Shown in pieces: positions 18,290-26,131 of a stretch of DNA of 64,000 nt; position 1 is the first letter of the stretch, and each line of letters begins with the position of its first letter. Under the pieces are notes generated by a model, which saw only the letters and a program-made list of their open reading frames with translations, was not told the origin of the DNA and searched no databases. A program made the position numbers and the translations under genes. Source of the stretch: Pelagibius litoralis (GTDB lineage: Bacteria; Pseudomonadota; Alphaproteobacteria; Kiloniellales; Kiloniellaceae). The stretch spans positions 151,353-215,352 of the forward strand of contig NZ_JAAQPH010000011.1 of the NCBI RefSeq assembly GCF_011683915.1, given 5' to 3'.

Positions 18290-19147
18290 ATGGCATCCGT
18301 GATACAGGCTGTTGAAGAGGTGAAGCGCCCGGCGGCGGAAGCCCCCCAGATCGAAGCGCCCCTGATCGAAGCGAGCGGCCTGGGTGTGCGCCGTGGGACC
18401 CATTGGCTGGTACGCGGGGTCGATCTGACCATCCGGCCGGGCGAAATCGTGACCCTGATCGGGCCCAACGGCAGCGGCAAGAGCACGACGGTAAAGGCGC
18501 TGCTGGGCATCCTCGAGACTTCGGAGGGCTGCCTGTCGCGGCAGCCGGGCCTGCGCATCGGCTATGTGCCGCAGAAGCTCTCGGTCGACCAGACCATGCC
18601 GCTGACGGTGCGCCGCCTGATGACCCTGACCGGGCGGCACGACCGGGCGGAGATCGAAGCGGCCCTCAATGAGGTGGCGATCGCGCATCTGGCGGAGCGG
18701 CCGGTCCAGCAGCTTTCGGGCGGCGAATTCCAGCGCGCTCTTTTGGCCCGGGCCTTGATCCGCCGGCCCCAGCTTCTGGTGCTGGATGAACCGGTGCAGG
18801 GCGTCGACTTCGCCGGCGAGATCGCCCTCTACGAGTTGATCCACGATATCCGTGAGCGCCTGGGCTGCGGCATCCTGATGATTTCCCACGACCTGCACAT
18901 CGTCATGGGCCAGACCGACACGGTAGTCTGCCTGAACGGCCATGTCTGCTGTTCGGGCACGCCGCAGGTGGTGACCGCCAGCCCCGAATACCGGGCGCTC
19001 TTCGGCAGCAGGGCGGCTTCGGCCCTGGCGATCTATCGCCACGACCATGATCACGTTCATCTCGCCGATGGCCGCGTCGTTGCTCATGATCACGAACACG
19101 ATCATTCCCGGGGGCACAAGCATGGCGAGGATCACGATGCTGGATGA
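18290..19147 (+). CDS. znuC: Zinc ABC transporter ATP-binding protein ZnuC
   Basis: A 285-residue ATPase. Walker A is GPNGSGKST (~residue 60), the ABC signature LSGGEFQRALLARAL, Walker B LLVLDEP and the H-loop ISHDL. The first ~28 residues are an extra Ala/Pro/Glu-rich arm. The C-terminus is histidine-rich (HDHDHVHLADG, HDHEHDHSRGHKHGEDHD), a metal-binding tail common in ZnuC. It overlaps znuB by a few bases in another frame. Confidence 0.94.
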   Translation: MASVIQAVEEVKRPAAEAPQIEAPLIEASGLGVRRGTHWLVRGVDLTIRPGEIVTLIGPNGSGKSTTVKALLGILETSEGCLSRQPGLRIGYVPQKLSVDQTMPLTVRRLMTLTGRHDRAEIEAALNEVAIAHLAERPVQQLSGGEFQRALLARALIRRPQLLVLDEPVQGVDFAGEIALYELIHDIRERLGCGILMISHDLHIVMGQTDTVVCLNGHVCCSGTPQVVTASPEYRALFGSRAASALAIYRHDHDHVHLADGRVVAHDHEHDHSRGHKHGEDHDAG

Positions 19148-19958
19148 TTTCTTCTGGCGGGCGCTGATCGGTGGCATCGGCGTTGCCCTGGTGGCGGGGC
19201 CGCTGGGCTGTTTCATCGTCTGGCGGCGCATGGCCTATTTCGGTGACACCATGGCCCATTCCGCCCTGCTGGGCGTTGCCCTGGCCCTGCTGCTGGAGGT
19301 GAACGTCATCTTCGGCGTTTTTACCATCGCAACCGGGGGCGCTCTGGCGCTGGTCATGCTGCAGCGCCAGTCCATCCTGCCGACCGACGCCCTGCTCGGG
19401 ATTCTCTCCCACTCCACTCTGGCGTTGGGCTTGGTGCTGGTTTCCTTCATGGCCTGGCTCAGAATTGATCTGCTCAGCTATCTCTTCGGCGATCTGCTGG
19501 CGGTTTCGCTCTTCGATATCGTGCTGATCTACGGCGGCGGCCTTGCCGTGCTGGGCCTTCTGGCGTTGATCTGGCGGCCACTGCTGGCCGGCACCGTCAG
19601 CGAGGAACTGGCTGCGGCCGAGGCCCTGAACCCGGAGCGGGCGAGGCTCGTTTTCATGATCCTGATGGCCGCGGTGATCGCCATCGCCATGAAGATCGTC
19701 GGCATCCTGCTGATCACCTCGCTGTTGATCATCCCCGCCGCCACCGCACGGCGTTTCGCGCGGGGGCCGGAAACCATGGCGCTGATGGCCGCCGGTCTCG
19801 GGGCGCTTGCCGTGATTCTCGGGCTGTTCGGTTCACTGGAGTTCGACACCCCCTCCGGCCCCTCGGTGGTGGTTGCCGCTTTGCTGCTGTTTGTGGTGTC
19901 TTTGCTGTCGCATGTTTTCACGCCTGGCACCGGGCAGGCACCGGAGAAAAGCCGATGA
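19137..19958 (+). CDS. znuB: Zinc ABC transporter permease ZnuB
   Basis: A 273-residue integral membrane protein of the metal ABC-3 permease family, with about eight hydrophobic helices. Typical motifs are GCFIVWRRMAYFGDTMAHSALLG, LAVSLFDI and ALNPERARL...MKIVGILLITSLLIIPAATAR. ATG 19137 begins the family N-terminus (MLDDFFWRALIGG) and is preceded by GCGAGGA; an ATG at 19122 is also possible. It overlaps the znuC end and the zur start (ATGA). Confidence 0.93.
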   Translation: MLDDFFWRALIGGIGVALVAGPLGCFIVWRRMAYFGDTMAHSALLGVALALLLEVNVIFGVFTIATGGALALVMLQRQSILPTDALLGILSHSTLALGLVLVSFMAWLRIDLLSYLFGDLLAVSLFDIVLIYGGGLAVLGLLALIWRPLLAGTVSEELAAAEALNPERARLVFMILMAAVIAIAMKIVGILLITSLLIIPAATARRFARGPETMALMAAGLGALAVILGLFGSLEFDTPSGPSVVVAALLLFVVSLLSHVFTPGTGQAPEKSR

Positions 19959-20344
19959 GCGAGCGCAAACTGACCCGCAATCAGCAACTGGTGCTGGACC
20001 GCCTGGCCGCCAGCGGTTCCGCGCTGACGGCCTATGACCTGCTGGATCAACTGCGCGGGGAGGGCCTAAGGGCACCGGTACAGGTCTACCGCGCGTTGGA
20101 AACCCTGGGTCAGCGCGGCCTGATCCACCGCATCGAAAGCATGAATGCCTTCATCGCTTGCTGCGCCCACGACCATCAGGCGGCGGCCGGCTTTGCCATC
20201 TGCGACGACTGCGGCGAGGTTGCCGAGTTCGCCTTTCCCGCCAGCGAGGAAGGCCTGAGGTCCGAGGTCGGCAAGGCCGGTTTCGAAACCCGCCACATGA
20301 CCGTGGAACTCCACGGCCGCTGCGCCGCCTGCGCCGGGCGTTAG
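19955..20344 (+). CDS. zur: Fur-family zinc uptake regulator Zur
   Basis: A 129-residue Fur-superfamily repressor. The winged helix is at residues ~5-60 (TRNQQLVLDRLAASGSALTAYDLL, APVQVYRALETLGQRGLIHRIES). The dimerisation half has the structural zinc CxxC pairs CDDCGEV and CAAC and the metal-site segment CCAHDHQAAAGFAIC. It is the last gene of znuCB-zur (ATGA overlap with znuB), so it is likely autoregulated through the box before znuC. Confidence 0.92.
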   Translation: MSERKLTRNQQLVLDRLAASGSALTAYDLLDQLRGEGLRAPVQVYRALETLGQRGLIHRIESMNAFIACCAHDHQAAAGFAICDDCGEVAEFAFPASEEGLRSEVGKAGFETRHMTVELHGRCAACAGR

Positions 20345-20566
20345 GGCTTCGGCGGGTATCCCGGACAGTCTTCGAACAGAAACCAATCCGGGTATTCTCT
20401 ATCGTCCGCCGCTGGTCCATACTGTTCCCGCAGGCCACGGCCCGGGCCTCCCCCCTTCATTTGGGAAAGTATCCGACATACGGGGCTGTATTCTCATCGA
20501 ACCGACTGTTCGGGCACCGCGCATAAGGAGGGATTGTAACGACCGCCCGCAATGGGAGGTTTTTCC

Positions 20567-21280
20567 ATGAGACTGTCTGCACCCATCTATCGCCTGAAGC
20601 GTCGCGCCAAGGTTCTGTCCCGCGCGGAACGCATACCGCTGAACGAGGCGCTGGACCGTGTCGCCGTGGCGGAGGGTTTCACCAGCTGGAGCCTGCTTGC
20701 CGCCCGCGCATCCGCCACCGCCCCCTCGCGTGCGCTGCTGGCCCGGTTGAATCCGGGAGACCTCGTGCTGTTGGGCGCGCGCCCCGGTCATGGCAAGACG
20801 CTGATGGGTCTGGAACTCATCATGGAAGCGCTAAAGCTGGGCCGCCGGGGCGTATTCTTTACCCTCGAGTACAGCGAGAACGATGTCCTGGATCGACTCC
20901 GAAGCATCGGCGGGGACCCTGCGGTCTTCGGCGACCGCTTCGCGTTCGATACCTCCGACGCCATCAGCGCCGGCTACATCATCGACCGGCTGGCATCCGC
21001 GCCACAAGGCAGCGTGGCGGTCGTAGACTACCTGCAGCTTCTGGATCAGAAACGGGAAAATCCGGAACTCATGGTCCAGGTGCGCGCCCTGAAGGCATTC
21101 GCAAGCGCCAGGGGACTGATCATCGTATTCATCTCCCAGATTGACCGGTCCTACGATGCTTCGGCAAGGCCCTGCCCCGACCTTAAAGATGTCCGCCTGC
21201 CGAATCCCCTGGATCTCACGCTCTTCAACAAAACCTGTTTTCTGAACGATGGGAAGGTTCAGATCGAAGCGTTGCGCTAA
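20567..21280 (+). CDS. DnaB-helicase-like RecA-fold ATPase
   Basis: A 237-residue single-domain ATPase. Walker A is GARPGHGKTLM (~residue 75-85), Walker B SVAVVDYLQLL, followed by a QxR/K-type FISQIDRSY motif, as in the C-terminal domain of replicative helicases. The N-terminal ~55 residues (PIYRLKRRAKVLSR, LNEALDRVAVAEGFTSWSLL) are basic and helical. There is no DnaB N-terminal primase-binding domain, so it is not the replicative helicase. ATG 20567 follows GGGAGG by 7 bp. Relatives are annotated DNA helicase; the cellular role is unknown. Confidence 0.8.
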   Translation: MRLSAPIYRLKRRAKVLSRAERIPLNEALDRVAVAEGFTSWSLLAARASATAPSRALLARLNPGDLVLLGARPGHGKTLMGLELIMEALKLGRRGVFFTLEYSENDVLDRLRSIGGDPAVFGDRFAFDTSDAISAGYIIDRLASAPQGSVAVVDYLQLLDQKRENPELMVQVRALKAFASARGLIIVFISQIDRSYDASARPCPDLKDVRLPNPLDLTLFNKTCFLNDGKVQIEALR

Positions 21281-21350
21281 GGAAGGCTGCTTTGCGCATG
21301 TTTGAGACTTGGGGCACAATCCGGATCTGCTCTGGGCGAAGGGATATGGC

Positions 21351-22409
21351 ATGGTTCGTGGGTTTTTCGTTCGGTGGTGCGCGCAGGGGCAGGCGGTGCA
21401 GGGGTGGGCCGTACTGACCGGACTCGCCTGCGCCGCACTGCTCATCGCGGTTGCGGGTTCCGTTCTTGCCGAGGAAAGCCGTCCTGTCCCGCAATCTGGT
21501 CTGACGGGGCTCAATCCGGTCAAGGTTGCATTCCGGCCGGGAGATTCTGAAACGCTCATGGTCGTCAATCGAAGCGGCCGCATCGATCTCCTGGACGTCT
21601 CAAACCCTGACCGCCCCATGAAGCTGCGTGAGCTTCAAGCCAATGCGAATGACGCCGCCTTCAGCCCGGGCGGCGACTATATCGTTTCGGGCGGCAAAGA
21701 CGGTCGCCTTCGCCTCTGGACGTTCGCGGGCGAGCCGGCCGCCGCACCGTTCCCGGGGCACGAGGGCAGGGTCTTTGGCGTCGCCTTCAGCCCCGGCGGT
21801 GAACGCATCGCATCGGGCGGCGATGATGGTAGCGTCCGCCTCTGGACGCTCGCGGGCGAGCCCGCCGCCGCGCCCTTCCGGGGGCATAAGGACTGGGTCT
21901 ATAGCGTCGCCTTCAGCCCCGATGGCGACCGTGTCGCCTCGGGCGGCAGTGACGGTAGCGTGCGCCTCTGGACTCTCGAGGGCCAGCCCGCCGCCGAACC
22001 CTTCCGCGGGCATGCGGGCGGGGTCAACAGTCTCGCTTTCAGCTCTGACGGTGATCGCATCGTCTCCGCCGGCAGTGACGCGACAATCCGCCTCTGGACG
22101 CTCGCGGGCCAGCCTGCCGCCGCACCCTTCCAGGGGCATAGGGGCGGGGTCAACTGCGTTGCTTTCAGCCCCGGCGGCGATCGCATCGTCTCAGGCGGCA
22201 GAGACGATACCGTCCGCCTCTGGACGCTCGCGGGCCAGCCTGCCGCCGCACCCTTCCAGGGACATGAGCTTGGGGTCAACAGCGTCGTCTTCAGCCCCGG
22301 CGGTGATCGCATCGTATCGGGCGGCTTTGACCGGACCCTCCGCCTTTGGACGCTCGCGGGCCAGCCCGCCGCAGCGCCCTTCCGGGGGCATGAGGGCCAG
22401 GATCAATAG
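21351..22409 (+). CDS. Exported WD40-repeat protein, apparently cut short
   Basis: A 352-residue protein beginning with a membrane anchor or signal segment (~residues 22-40, AVLTGLACAALLIAVAGSVLA). A partial first blade is followed by one weaker and five strong WD repeats of exactly 42 residues (for example GHKDWVYSVAFSPDGDRV...SVRLWTL). ATG 21351 is behind GAAGGGA. The seventh repeat starts as GHEGQ and then stops, so a closed seven-blade propeller is not obvious. Reading on in the +1 frame resembles the beginning of another repeat (RINSGATGPG), suggesting a frameshift. It could scaffold proteins at the membrane; no partner is evident. Confidence 0.8.
   Translation: MVRGFFVRWCAQGQAVQGWAVLTGLACAALLIAVAGSVLAEESRPVPQSGLTGLNPVKVAFRPGDSETLMVVNRSGRIDLLDVSNPDRPMKLRELQANANDAAFSPGGDYIVSGGKDGRLRLWTFAGEPAAAPFPGHEGRVFGVAFSPGGERIASGGDDGSVRLWTLAGEPAAAPFRGHKDWVYSVAFSPDGDRVASGGSDGSVRLWTLEGQPAAEPFRGHAGGVNSLAFSSDGDRIVSAGSDATIRLWTLAGQPAAAPFQGHRGGVNCVAFSPGGDRIVSGGRDDTVRLWTLAGQPAAAPFQGHELGVNSVVFSPGGDRIVSGGFDRTLRLWTLAGQPAAAPFRGHEGQDQ
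21757..22409 (+). repeat. Tandem 126-bp WD40-coding repeats
   Basis: Five full copies and the start of a sixth of a 126-bp unit, each encoding 42 residues from GH to PF(R/Q). Segments such as the code for LAGQPAAAPFQGH are nearly identical at DNA level between copies, so the array can change copy number by recombination. Confidence 0.85.
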
Positions 22410-22410
22410 C

Positions 22411-22434
22411 GGCGCCACCGGCCCCGGTGTCGCC
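22411..22434. terminator. Stem-loop between convergent WD40 and DUF3179 genes
   Basis: GGCGCCACCGG, two bases, CCGGTGTCGCC: 11-bp arms with one mismatch, placed in the 30-bp gap between two convergent genes. No T-run follows on either strand, so any terminator function is tentative. Confidence 0.4.
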
Positions 22435-22439
22435 CGGCG

Positions 22440-23819
22440 TCACCGCGCCGCCACCTCGCCTTCGTCGCCCAGGTAGCCGCTCCAGGCGAACCAGTAGGCG
22501 ATGTGGCCGGGCAGGCGGGCCAGTTGTTCCCCGTCAGGGCCGACAAGCGCTTCTTCGGTAACCTTCCAGACGGTTTCCCCGGACCGAAGTTCGGCAGGTG
22601 ACTCGCCCTGCTCGAAGGTTTGCCCGTCGCGGCGGTAGGCGCGCACGGTGCGGGTTGCCTCATCGCCGATCAGGACGAGATCGAGGATGCCGGCTTCGTC
22701 GTTGATCACCTGCCCGCCGGTAAAGCGGGTCAGGGGCCAGGCTTTTTCCGTGCCGCTGGAGCGCAAGGCAAAGACGTAGTCCTTGGCCTGCAGCTTTTCT
22801 TCTTCCACCAGGGCCGGGAACATCAGGTTGGGGCTGGAGAAATAGGTGCCGTAGGGCGCGCCGGGGCGATAGTCGCGCTGGTGGCCTGTTTCCAGCGACA
22901 GCACCTTGGTGTCCGGGTTGGCATCGCGCCAGGCAGACCAGGAGGTGATCGCCACTGGGCGGGTTTTCAGCTCAATGCCCGATCCCGTCAACGGCCCCAC
23001 CACCGGCCGGCCGGTGAACTGGTTCCACAGCGAGTGGGTTTCCTGATCGTACATCAGCTTGTTGGAGCGGTAGAGGAAGCCGGAAGATCCGAAGACGAAG
23101 GGGGCGTCACGGCCCTCCACCGTGGTCTCGAACAAAATGCCGGAGCCGCAGAGCGTGCAGTAGGCCAGGCTGACCGGCACGCCGCCGACGACATCGTTGA
23201 ACATTTCGTGCCAATCCAGGATGCGCAGCGGGTAGGCGCGGGCGTCGCCGTTGATTTTTACGCCGAAGACCAGTTCCTCGTCCGTCAGGTAGTCGGCGGC
23301 GCCGGCTTCCAGCAGCGCAGGGTTGGTGAGGGCCGGGATGCCGTCCTTGATGACGCCGCCCCAGACGATTTCCTCCAGGCGGATCTCGTGATCGACGCCG
23401 GGCTGCAGGAAAAGGCCGAAGTTGAGATCGATGCGCTGAAAGACGATGGCCTTGAAGGTGTCGAAGCCCTCGAAGGGAACGATCTCAGGGTGGGCCTGCT
23501 GCCAGAGCATCCATTCGTACCAGGAATCGTTTTCCGTGTTCCCGGTCAGCTCCGCCAGGGCCTCTTCGATTCCCGGTATATCGCCCAGAAAGCGGCGGGC
23601 CTGTATCAGGGCCGGGATCGCGTCCTTGCGGCCGCTTTGGCGGATTTCCTCAACCGCGCCCTGGCGAACGTCCGACTGGGCGGCAAAAAGGGCCAGGCTG
23701 CGACCCAGCATCTCCTCGTCGGGTTCGGCCCTGGCTTCCACCGCCAGCAGGCCGGCTGCCAGGGCGAGGCCGGCGGAGACAAGGAAGTTGGCACAGAGGG
23801 CAGGGCGGCGCAGCGGCAT
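22440..23819 (-). CDS. Exported DUF3179-domain protein
   Basis: A 459-residue protein with an N-terminal signal segment (LCANFLVSAGLALAAGLLAVEARA). The DUF3179 domain covers ~residues 130-400: DGIPALTNPAL, GDARAYPLRILDWHEMFNDVVGGVPVSLAYCTLCGSGILFE and LWNQFTGRPVVGPLTG. The CTLCGS dithiol motif is the hallmark of the family. The biochemical function of the family is unknown. It is convergent with the WD40 gene; upstream lies a 450-bp gene-poor region. Confidence 0.87.
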   Translation of the reverse strand: MPLRRPALCANFLVSAGLALAAGLLAVEARAEPDEEMLGRSLALFAAQSDVRQGAVEEIRQSGRKDAIPALIQARRFLGDIPGIEEALAELTGNTENDSWYEWMLWQQAHPEIVPFEGFDTFKAIVFQRIDLNFGLFLQPGVDHEIRLEEIVWGGVIKDGIPALTNPALLEAGAADYLTDEELVFGVKINGDARAYPLRILDWHEMFNDVVGGVPVSLAYCTLCGSGILFETTVEGRDAPFVFGSSGFLYRSNKLMYDQETHSLWNQFTGRPVVGPLTGSGIELKTRPVAITSWSAWRDANPDTKVLSLETGHQRDYRPGAPYGTYFSSPNLMFPALVEEEKLQAKDYVFALRSSGTEKAWPLTRFTGGQVINDEAGILDLVLIGDEATRTVRAYRRDGQTFEQGESPAELRSGETVWKVTEEALVGPDGEQLARLPGHIAYWFAWSGYLGDEGEVAAR

Positions 23820-24064
23820 GACAGGCTTTTCCCTATAAGAAAATCATCTCATGACATTTGCGGTCTTTGCCGGCGCGGATCGACTCACGCTTGAACACAG
23901 TCTCTTGAGCGCTGATAAATCGAAGATTTGTAGGGTTTTTGGCTGCCGATTGGCCGAGAAAAAGTCAGAATTCGGGCACTATTAAGCGAATTGTGTGACA
24001 AACAGCACAACCTTCCCGCCGCGGGCTCCCTATATATCTATCAACAGATCACGGACGATGGCGG

Positions 24065-24178
24065 ATGAGCACCATGTCGGAACAGATGAACGAGACGGCG
24101 ACGCGGGTAACGGTGGATCATTTCCTGGCTGGCCTGGCCTTCTGGGCTGTCCTGATGGTCGTCGTGGCGGTTTTCTGA
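24065..24178 (+). CDS. Possible 37-residue single-pass membrane peptide
   Basis: ATG at 24065 (or 24074) opens a short frame ending at TGA 24176-24178. The polar head (MSTMSEQMNETATRVTVDH) is followed by a hydrophobic span (FLAGLAFWAVLMVVVAVF) that ends the protein, the layout of small membrane-anchored regulators. The Shine-Dalgarno is weak (GGCGGA before 24074). It lies in the 448-bp gap 23820-24267, which otherwise holds only AT-rich promoter-like sequence before the hydrolase gene. No family recognised. Confidence 0.35.
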   Translation: MSTMSEQMNETATRVTVDHFLAGLAFWAVLMVVVAVF

Positions 24179-24267
24179 GCCACTGCGACACAGTCTCTAA
24201 TCCGCCGAAGACGATGCTATAGTCGCTTCTCGGAGCTTCGAACTGCACAGGTACAGTCATAAGGACA

Positions 24268-25176
24268 ATGACTGCCAGACCGGAATGGGCGTCAAGCCAG
24301 ATATCGGCGGCTGCTTTTGTTGCCGCCTTGGCCTTCGGTTGTGCCGGCCAAGGCATCGTTTCGGCCGAAGAGCGGGTCAGGTTCCCTTCGCTTGACGCAG
24401 AGACGGCACTGACCGCTTTCCTTTTCAAACCCAGCGGCCAACCGCCCTTCCCGGCGATCGTTTTGCTGCACGGTTGCAGCGGTCTGGGGCCGGGCGGTGG
24501 AATTGCCGCTACCTATTCGGCTTGGACCCGGGTTCTGACCGCGCGCGGTTATGTCGTGCTGCTGGTCGACTCGGCGGGATCGCGCGGTTTCGGTGAGACC
24601 TGCGGCAGAAGTTCCAGCCGGACAGTGATGTACCGTGACCGGCCCAAGGATGCCTATGGCGCGCTCACCTTTCTTCAGGTGCAGTCCTTTGTGCAGTCGG
24701 ATCGTATCGGTCTGCTGGGCTGGTCCCAGGGTGGTGGGATCGTATTGTTGTCGGTGGTGACCGAGAGCATCGGCAGGCCCCGGCCGCCGCCGCTGTACGA
24801 CTTCAAGGCCGCGGCCGCCTTTTACCCCAGCGCTTGCAGCGCGGAGCGCCAGTCGGAACCTTACACCAAGGTAACAACCGGCAGCTGGAAGACCGAAATC
24901 CCCCTGCTTGTGTTGCAAGGCACGGCCGACAACTGGACCCCTGCCGCTCCCTGCGCGGCCTTCATTGACGGCCTGAGGCAGCGTGGACAGCCGGTGGAGA
25001 TCAGGCTCTATCCCGGCGCCCTGCATTCCTTCGACGCCCCCAACCTGGCCCGGCGGGAGAGACCCCGAAACCGCAAGCCGGGTGGCGTCGTCCCCCTGGT
25101 GGGCACCGACCCGGCGGCGCGCGAGGACGCGCTTCGCCGTGTGCCGGCGTTCTTCGACCACTATCTGATCGACTAG
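24268..25176 (+). CDS. Dienelactone-hydrolase-family alpha/beta hydrolase, exported
   Basis: A 302-residue protein with a signal-like N-terminus (ISAAAFVAALAFGCAGQGIVSAEE). The hydrolase fold shows HGCSG (oxyanion), the nucleophile elbow LLGWSQGGG (Ser), GTADNWTPAAPC (Asp) and LHSFDAPN (His), so a full triad is present. DLH proper uses Cys at the nucleophile; here it is Ser. Cysteines at several surface positions would suit the periplasm. The substrate is unknown. Its stop codon abuts a palindromic repeat. Confidence 0.85.
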   Translation: MTARPEWASSQISAAAFVAALAFGCAGQGIVSAEERVRFPSLDAETALTAFLFKPSGQPPFPAIVLLHGCSGLGPGGGIAATYSAWTRVLTARGYVVLLVDSAGSRGFGETCGRSSSRTVMYRDRPKDAYGALTFLQVQSFVQSDRIGLLGWSQGGGIVLLSVVTESIGRPRPPPLYDFKAAAAFYPSACSAERQSEPYTKVTTGSWKTEIPLLVLQGTADNWTPAAPCAAFIDGLRQRGQPVEIRLYPGALHSFDAPNLARRERPRNRKPGGVVPLVGTDPAAREDALRRVPAFFDHYLID

Positions 25177-25235
25177 ATCGGACCATATTTTGACGGAACC
25201 ACTTCGTGGTTGCGCCAAAACATGTGAATCCGATC
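25176..25235. repeat. Intergenic palindromic element A (60 bp)
   Basis: Outer arms GATCGGA (25176-25182) and TCCGATC (25229-25235), middle arms TTTTG and CAAAA, and an inner stem AACCAC-TTC-GTGGTT (25197-25211) make a layered imperfect palindrome. It begins at the last base of the hydrolase stop codon. Such dispersed elements resemble REP/ERIC-type repeats; copy number cannot be judged from one window. Confidence 0.6.
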
Positions 25236-25247
25236 GCCATCAAACAG

Positions 25248-25313
25248 TTAGAGCAGATTCACCCGGTCGATGGATCGCCTCCGGCGATTCCATCCGACCG
25301 GGATTTGCTCTAA
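25248..25313. repeat. Intergenic palindromic element B (66 bp), terminator-like
   Basis: TTAGAGCA at 25248 and TGCTCTAA at 25306 are exact reverse complements. Inside, the arms CCCGGTCG/CGACCGGG-like, ATGGA/TCCAT and TCGCC/GGCGA fold into a long hairpin around TCC. It ends within the stop codon of the convergent citryl-CoA-lyase-like gene, so it fills the space between two convergent genes and could end transcription from both sides. Confidence 0.65.
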
Positions 25314-26131
25314 GGCAGCGGTCTTTTGGCTGGCCCGTCGTAGCGCCAGAGGCGTTCGCGGGGCAGGGGCCCCTTGTTGCGCCGGCCGGACTGCGTCTCT
25401 TCCCAGGCGTGGGCCAGGATGCCGACCGAGCGGGACAGGCAGAAGAGGCCGCGGGCGAGGGGCGCCGGAAAGCCGAGTTCGCCGTAGATTACCGCCGTCG
25501 CACCGTCGATGTTCATCGGTATGGCCTTGCCTTTGCGCCGGGCCAGCACCGCTTCCAGGCAGCGGGCGATGGCGGCGAAACGCCCGGTCACCGCGCCCTT
25601 TTCCGCATAGTGGTCGACCATTTCCAGCAGGCGTGGCGCCCGGGGGTCGACGGGGTGAAAGCGATGCCCGAAGCCCGGCAGGTAGGTGGTGCCGGATGCC
25701 ATAAAGCTGTCGAGTACCGTGGCGGTGGCGCCTTCCAAGGGCGCGCCCTCGTCGATGCGCGCCGCAATCTGCTGATAGAAAGCCAAAGCCTGTTCGCCGG
25801 CGCCGCCGTGCACGTCGCCCAGCGCGTTGACGCCCGATGCCATGGCGTTGTTGAGGCCGACACCGCAGCTCGCCGCCATGCGGGCAATGGCGATGGAGGG
25901 CGCCTGGGGCCCGTGGTCGACGGCGGACATCAGGGCGATATCCAGCAGCGCGGCCTGATCGTCGCTGGGCAGCTCGCCACGCAGCAACAGCCAGATCGTC
26001 TGGGCGAAGGAAGCCTTGCCGATCAACTCCTCAATCGGATAGCCGCGATAGCGGATGATGCCGGGTTCCATCTCGATGATGGCGGTCGACCACCAGGCGG
26101 ACTCGGCCTGTTCGTCAGAGTCTTGTGTCAA
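25310..26131 (-). CDS. Citryl-CoA lyase-like (citrate synthase superfamily)
   Basis: A 273-residue short citrate-synthase-fold protein, without the N-terminal domain of true citrate synthases. The three catalytic residues are retained: His in DVHGGAGEQA, His in GFGHRFHPVDPRAPRLLE and Asp in MNIDGATAV. Short forms of this kind cleave citryl-CoA or related acyl-CoAs to acetyl-CoA and a keto acid. The start is TTG 26131, overlapping the stop of the CoA-transferase gene (TTGA) and preceded by AGAAGG. An in-frame extension upstream is out of register with family homology. Pairing with a CoA-transferase suggests activation followed by lysis of a hydroxy acid. Confidence 0.8.
   Translation of the reverse strand: MTQDSDEQAESAWWSTAIIEMEPGIIRYRGYPIEELIGKASFAQTIWLLLRGELPSDDQAALLDIALMSAVDHGPQAPSIAIARMAASCGVGLNNAMASGVNALGDVHGGAGEQALAFYQQIAARIDEGAPLEGATATVLDSFMASGTTYLPGFGHRFHPVDPRAPRLLEMVDHYAEKGAVTGRFAAIARCLEAVLARRKGKAIPMNIDGATAVIYGELGFPAPLARGLFCLSRSVGILAHAWEETQSGRRNKGPLPRERLWRYDGPAKRPLP

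Noticed and set aside
23991..24010. TTGTG-N10-CACAA as a Crp/Fnr-type site
   Set aside because: Arms and spacing differ from the TGTGA-N6-TCACA or TTGAT-N4-ATCAA patterns, so it cannot be supported.
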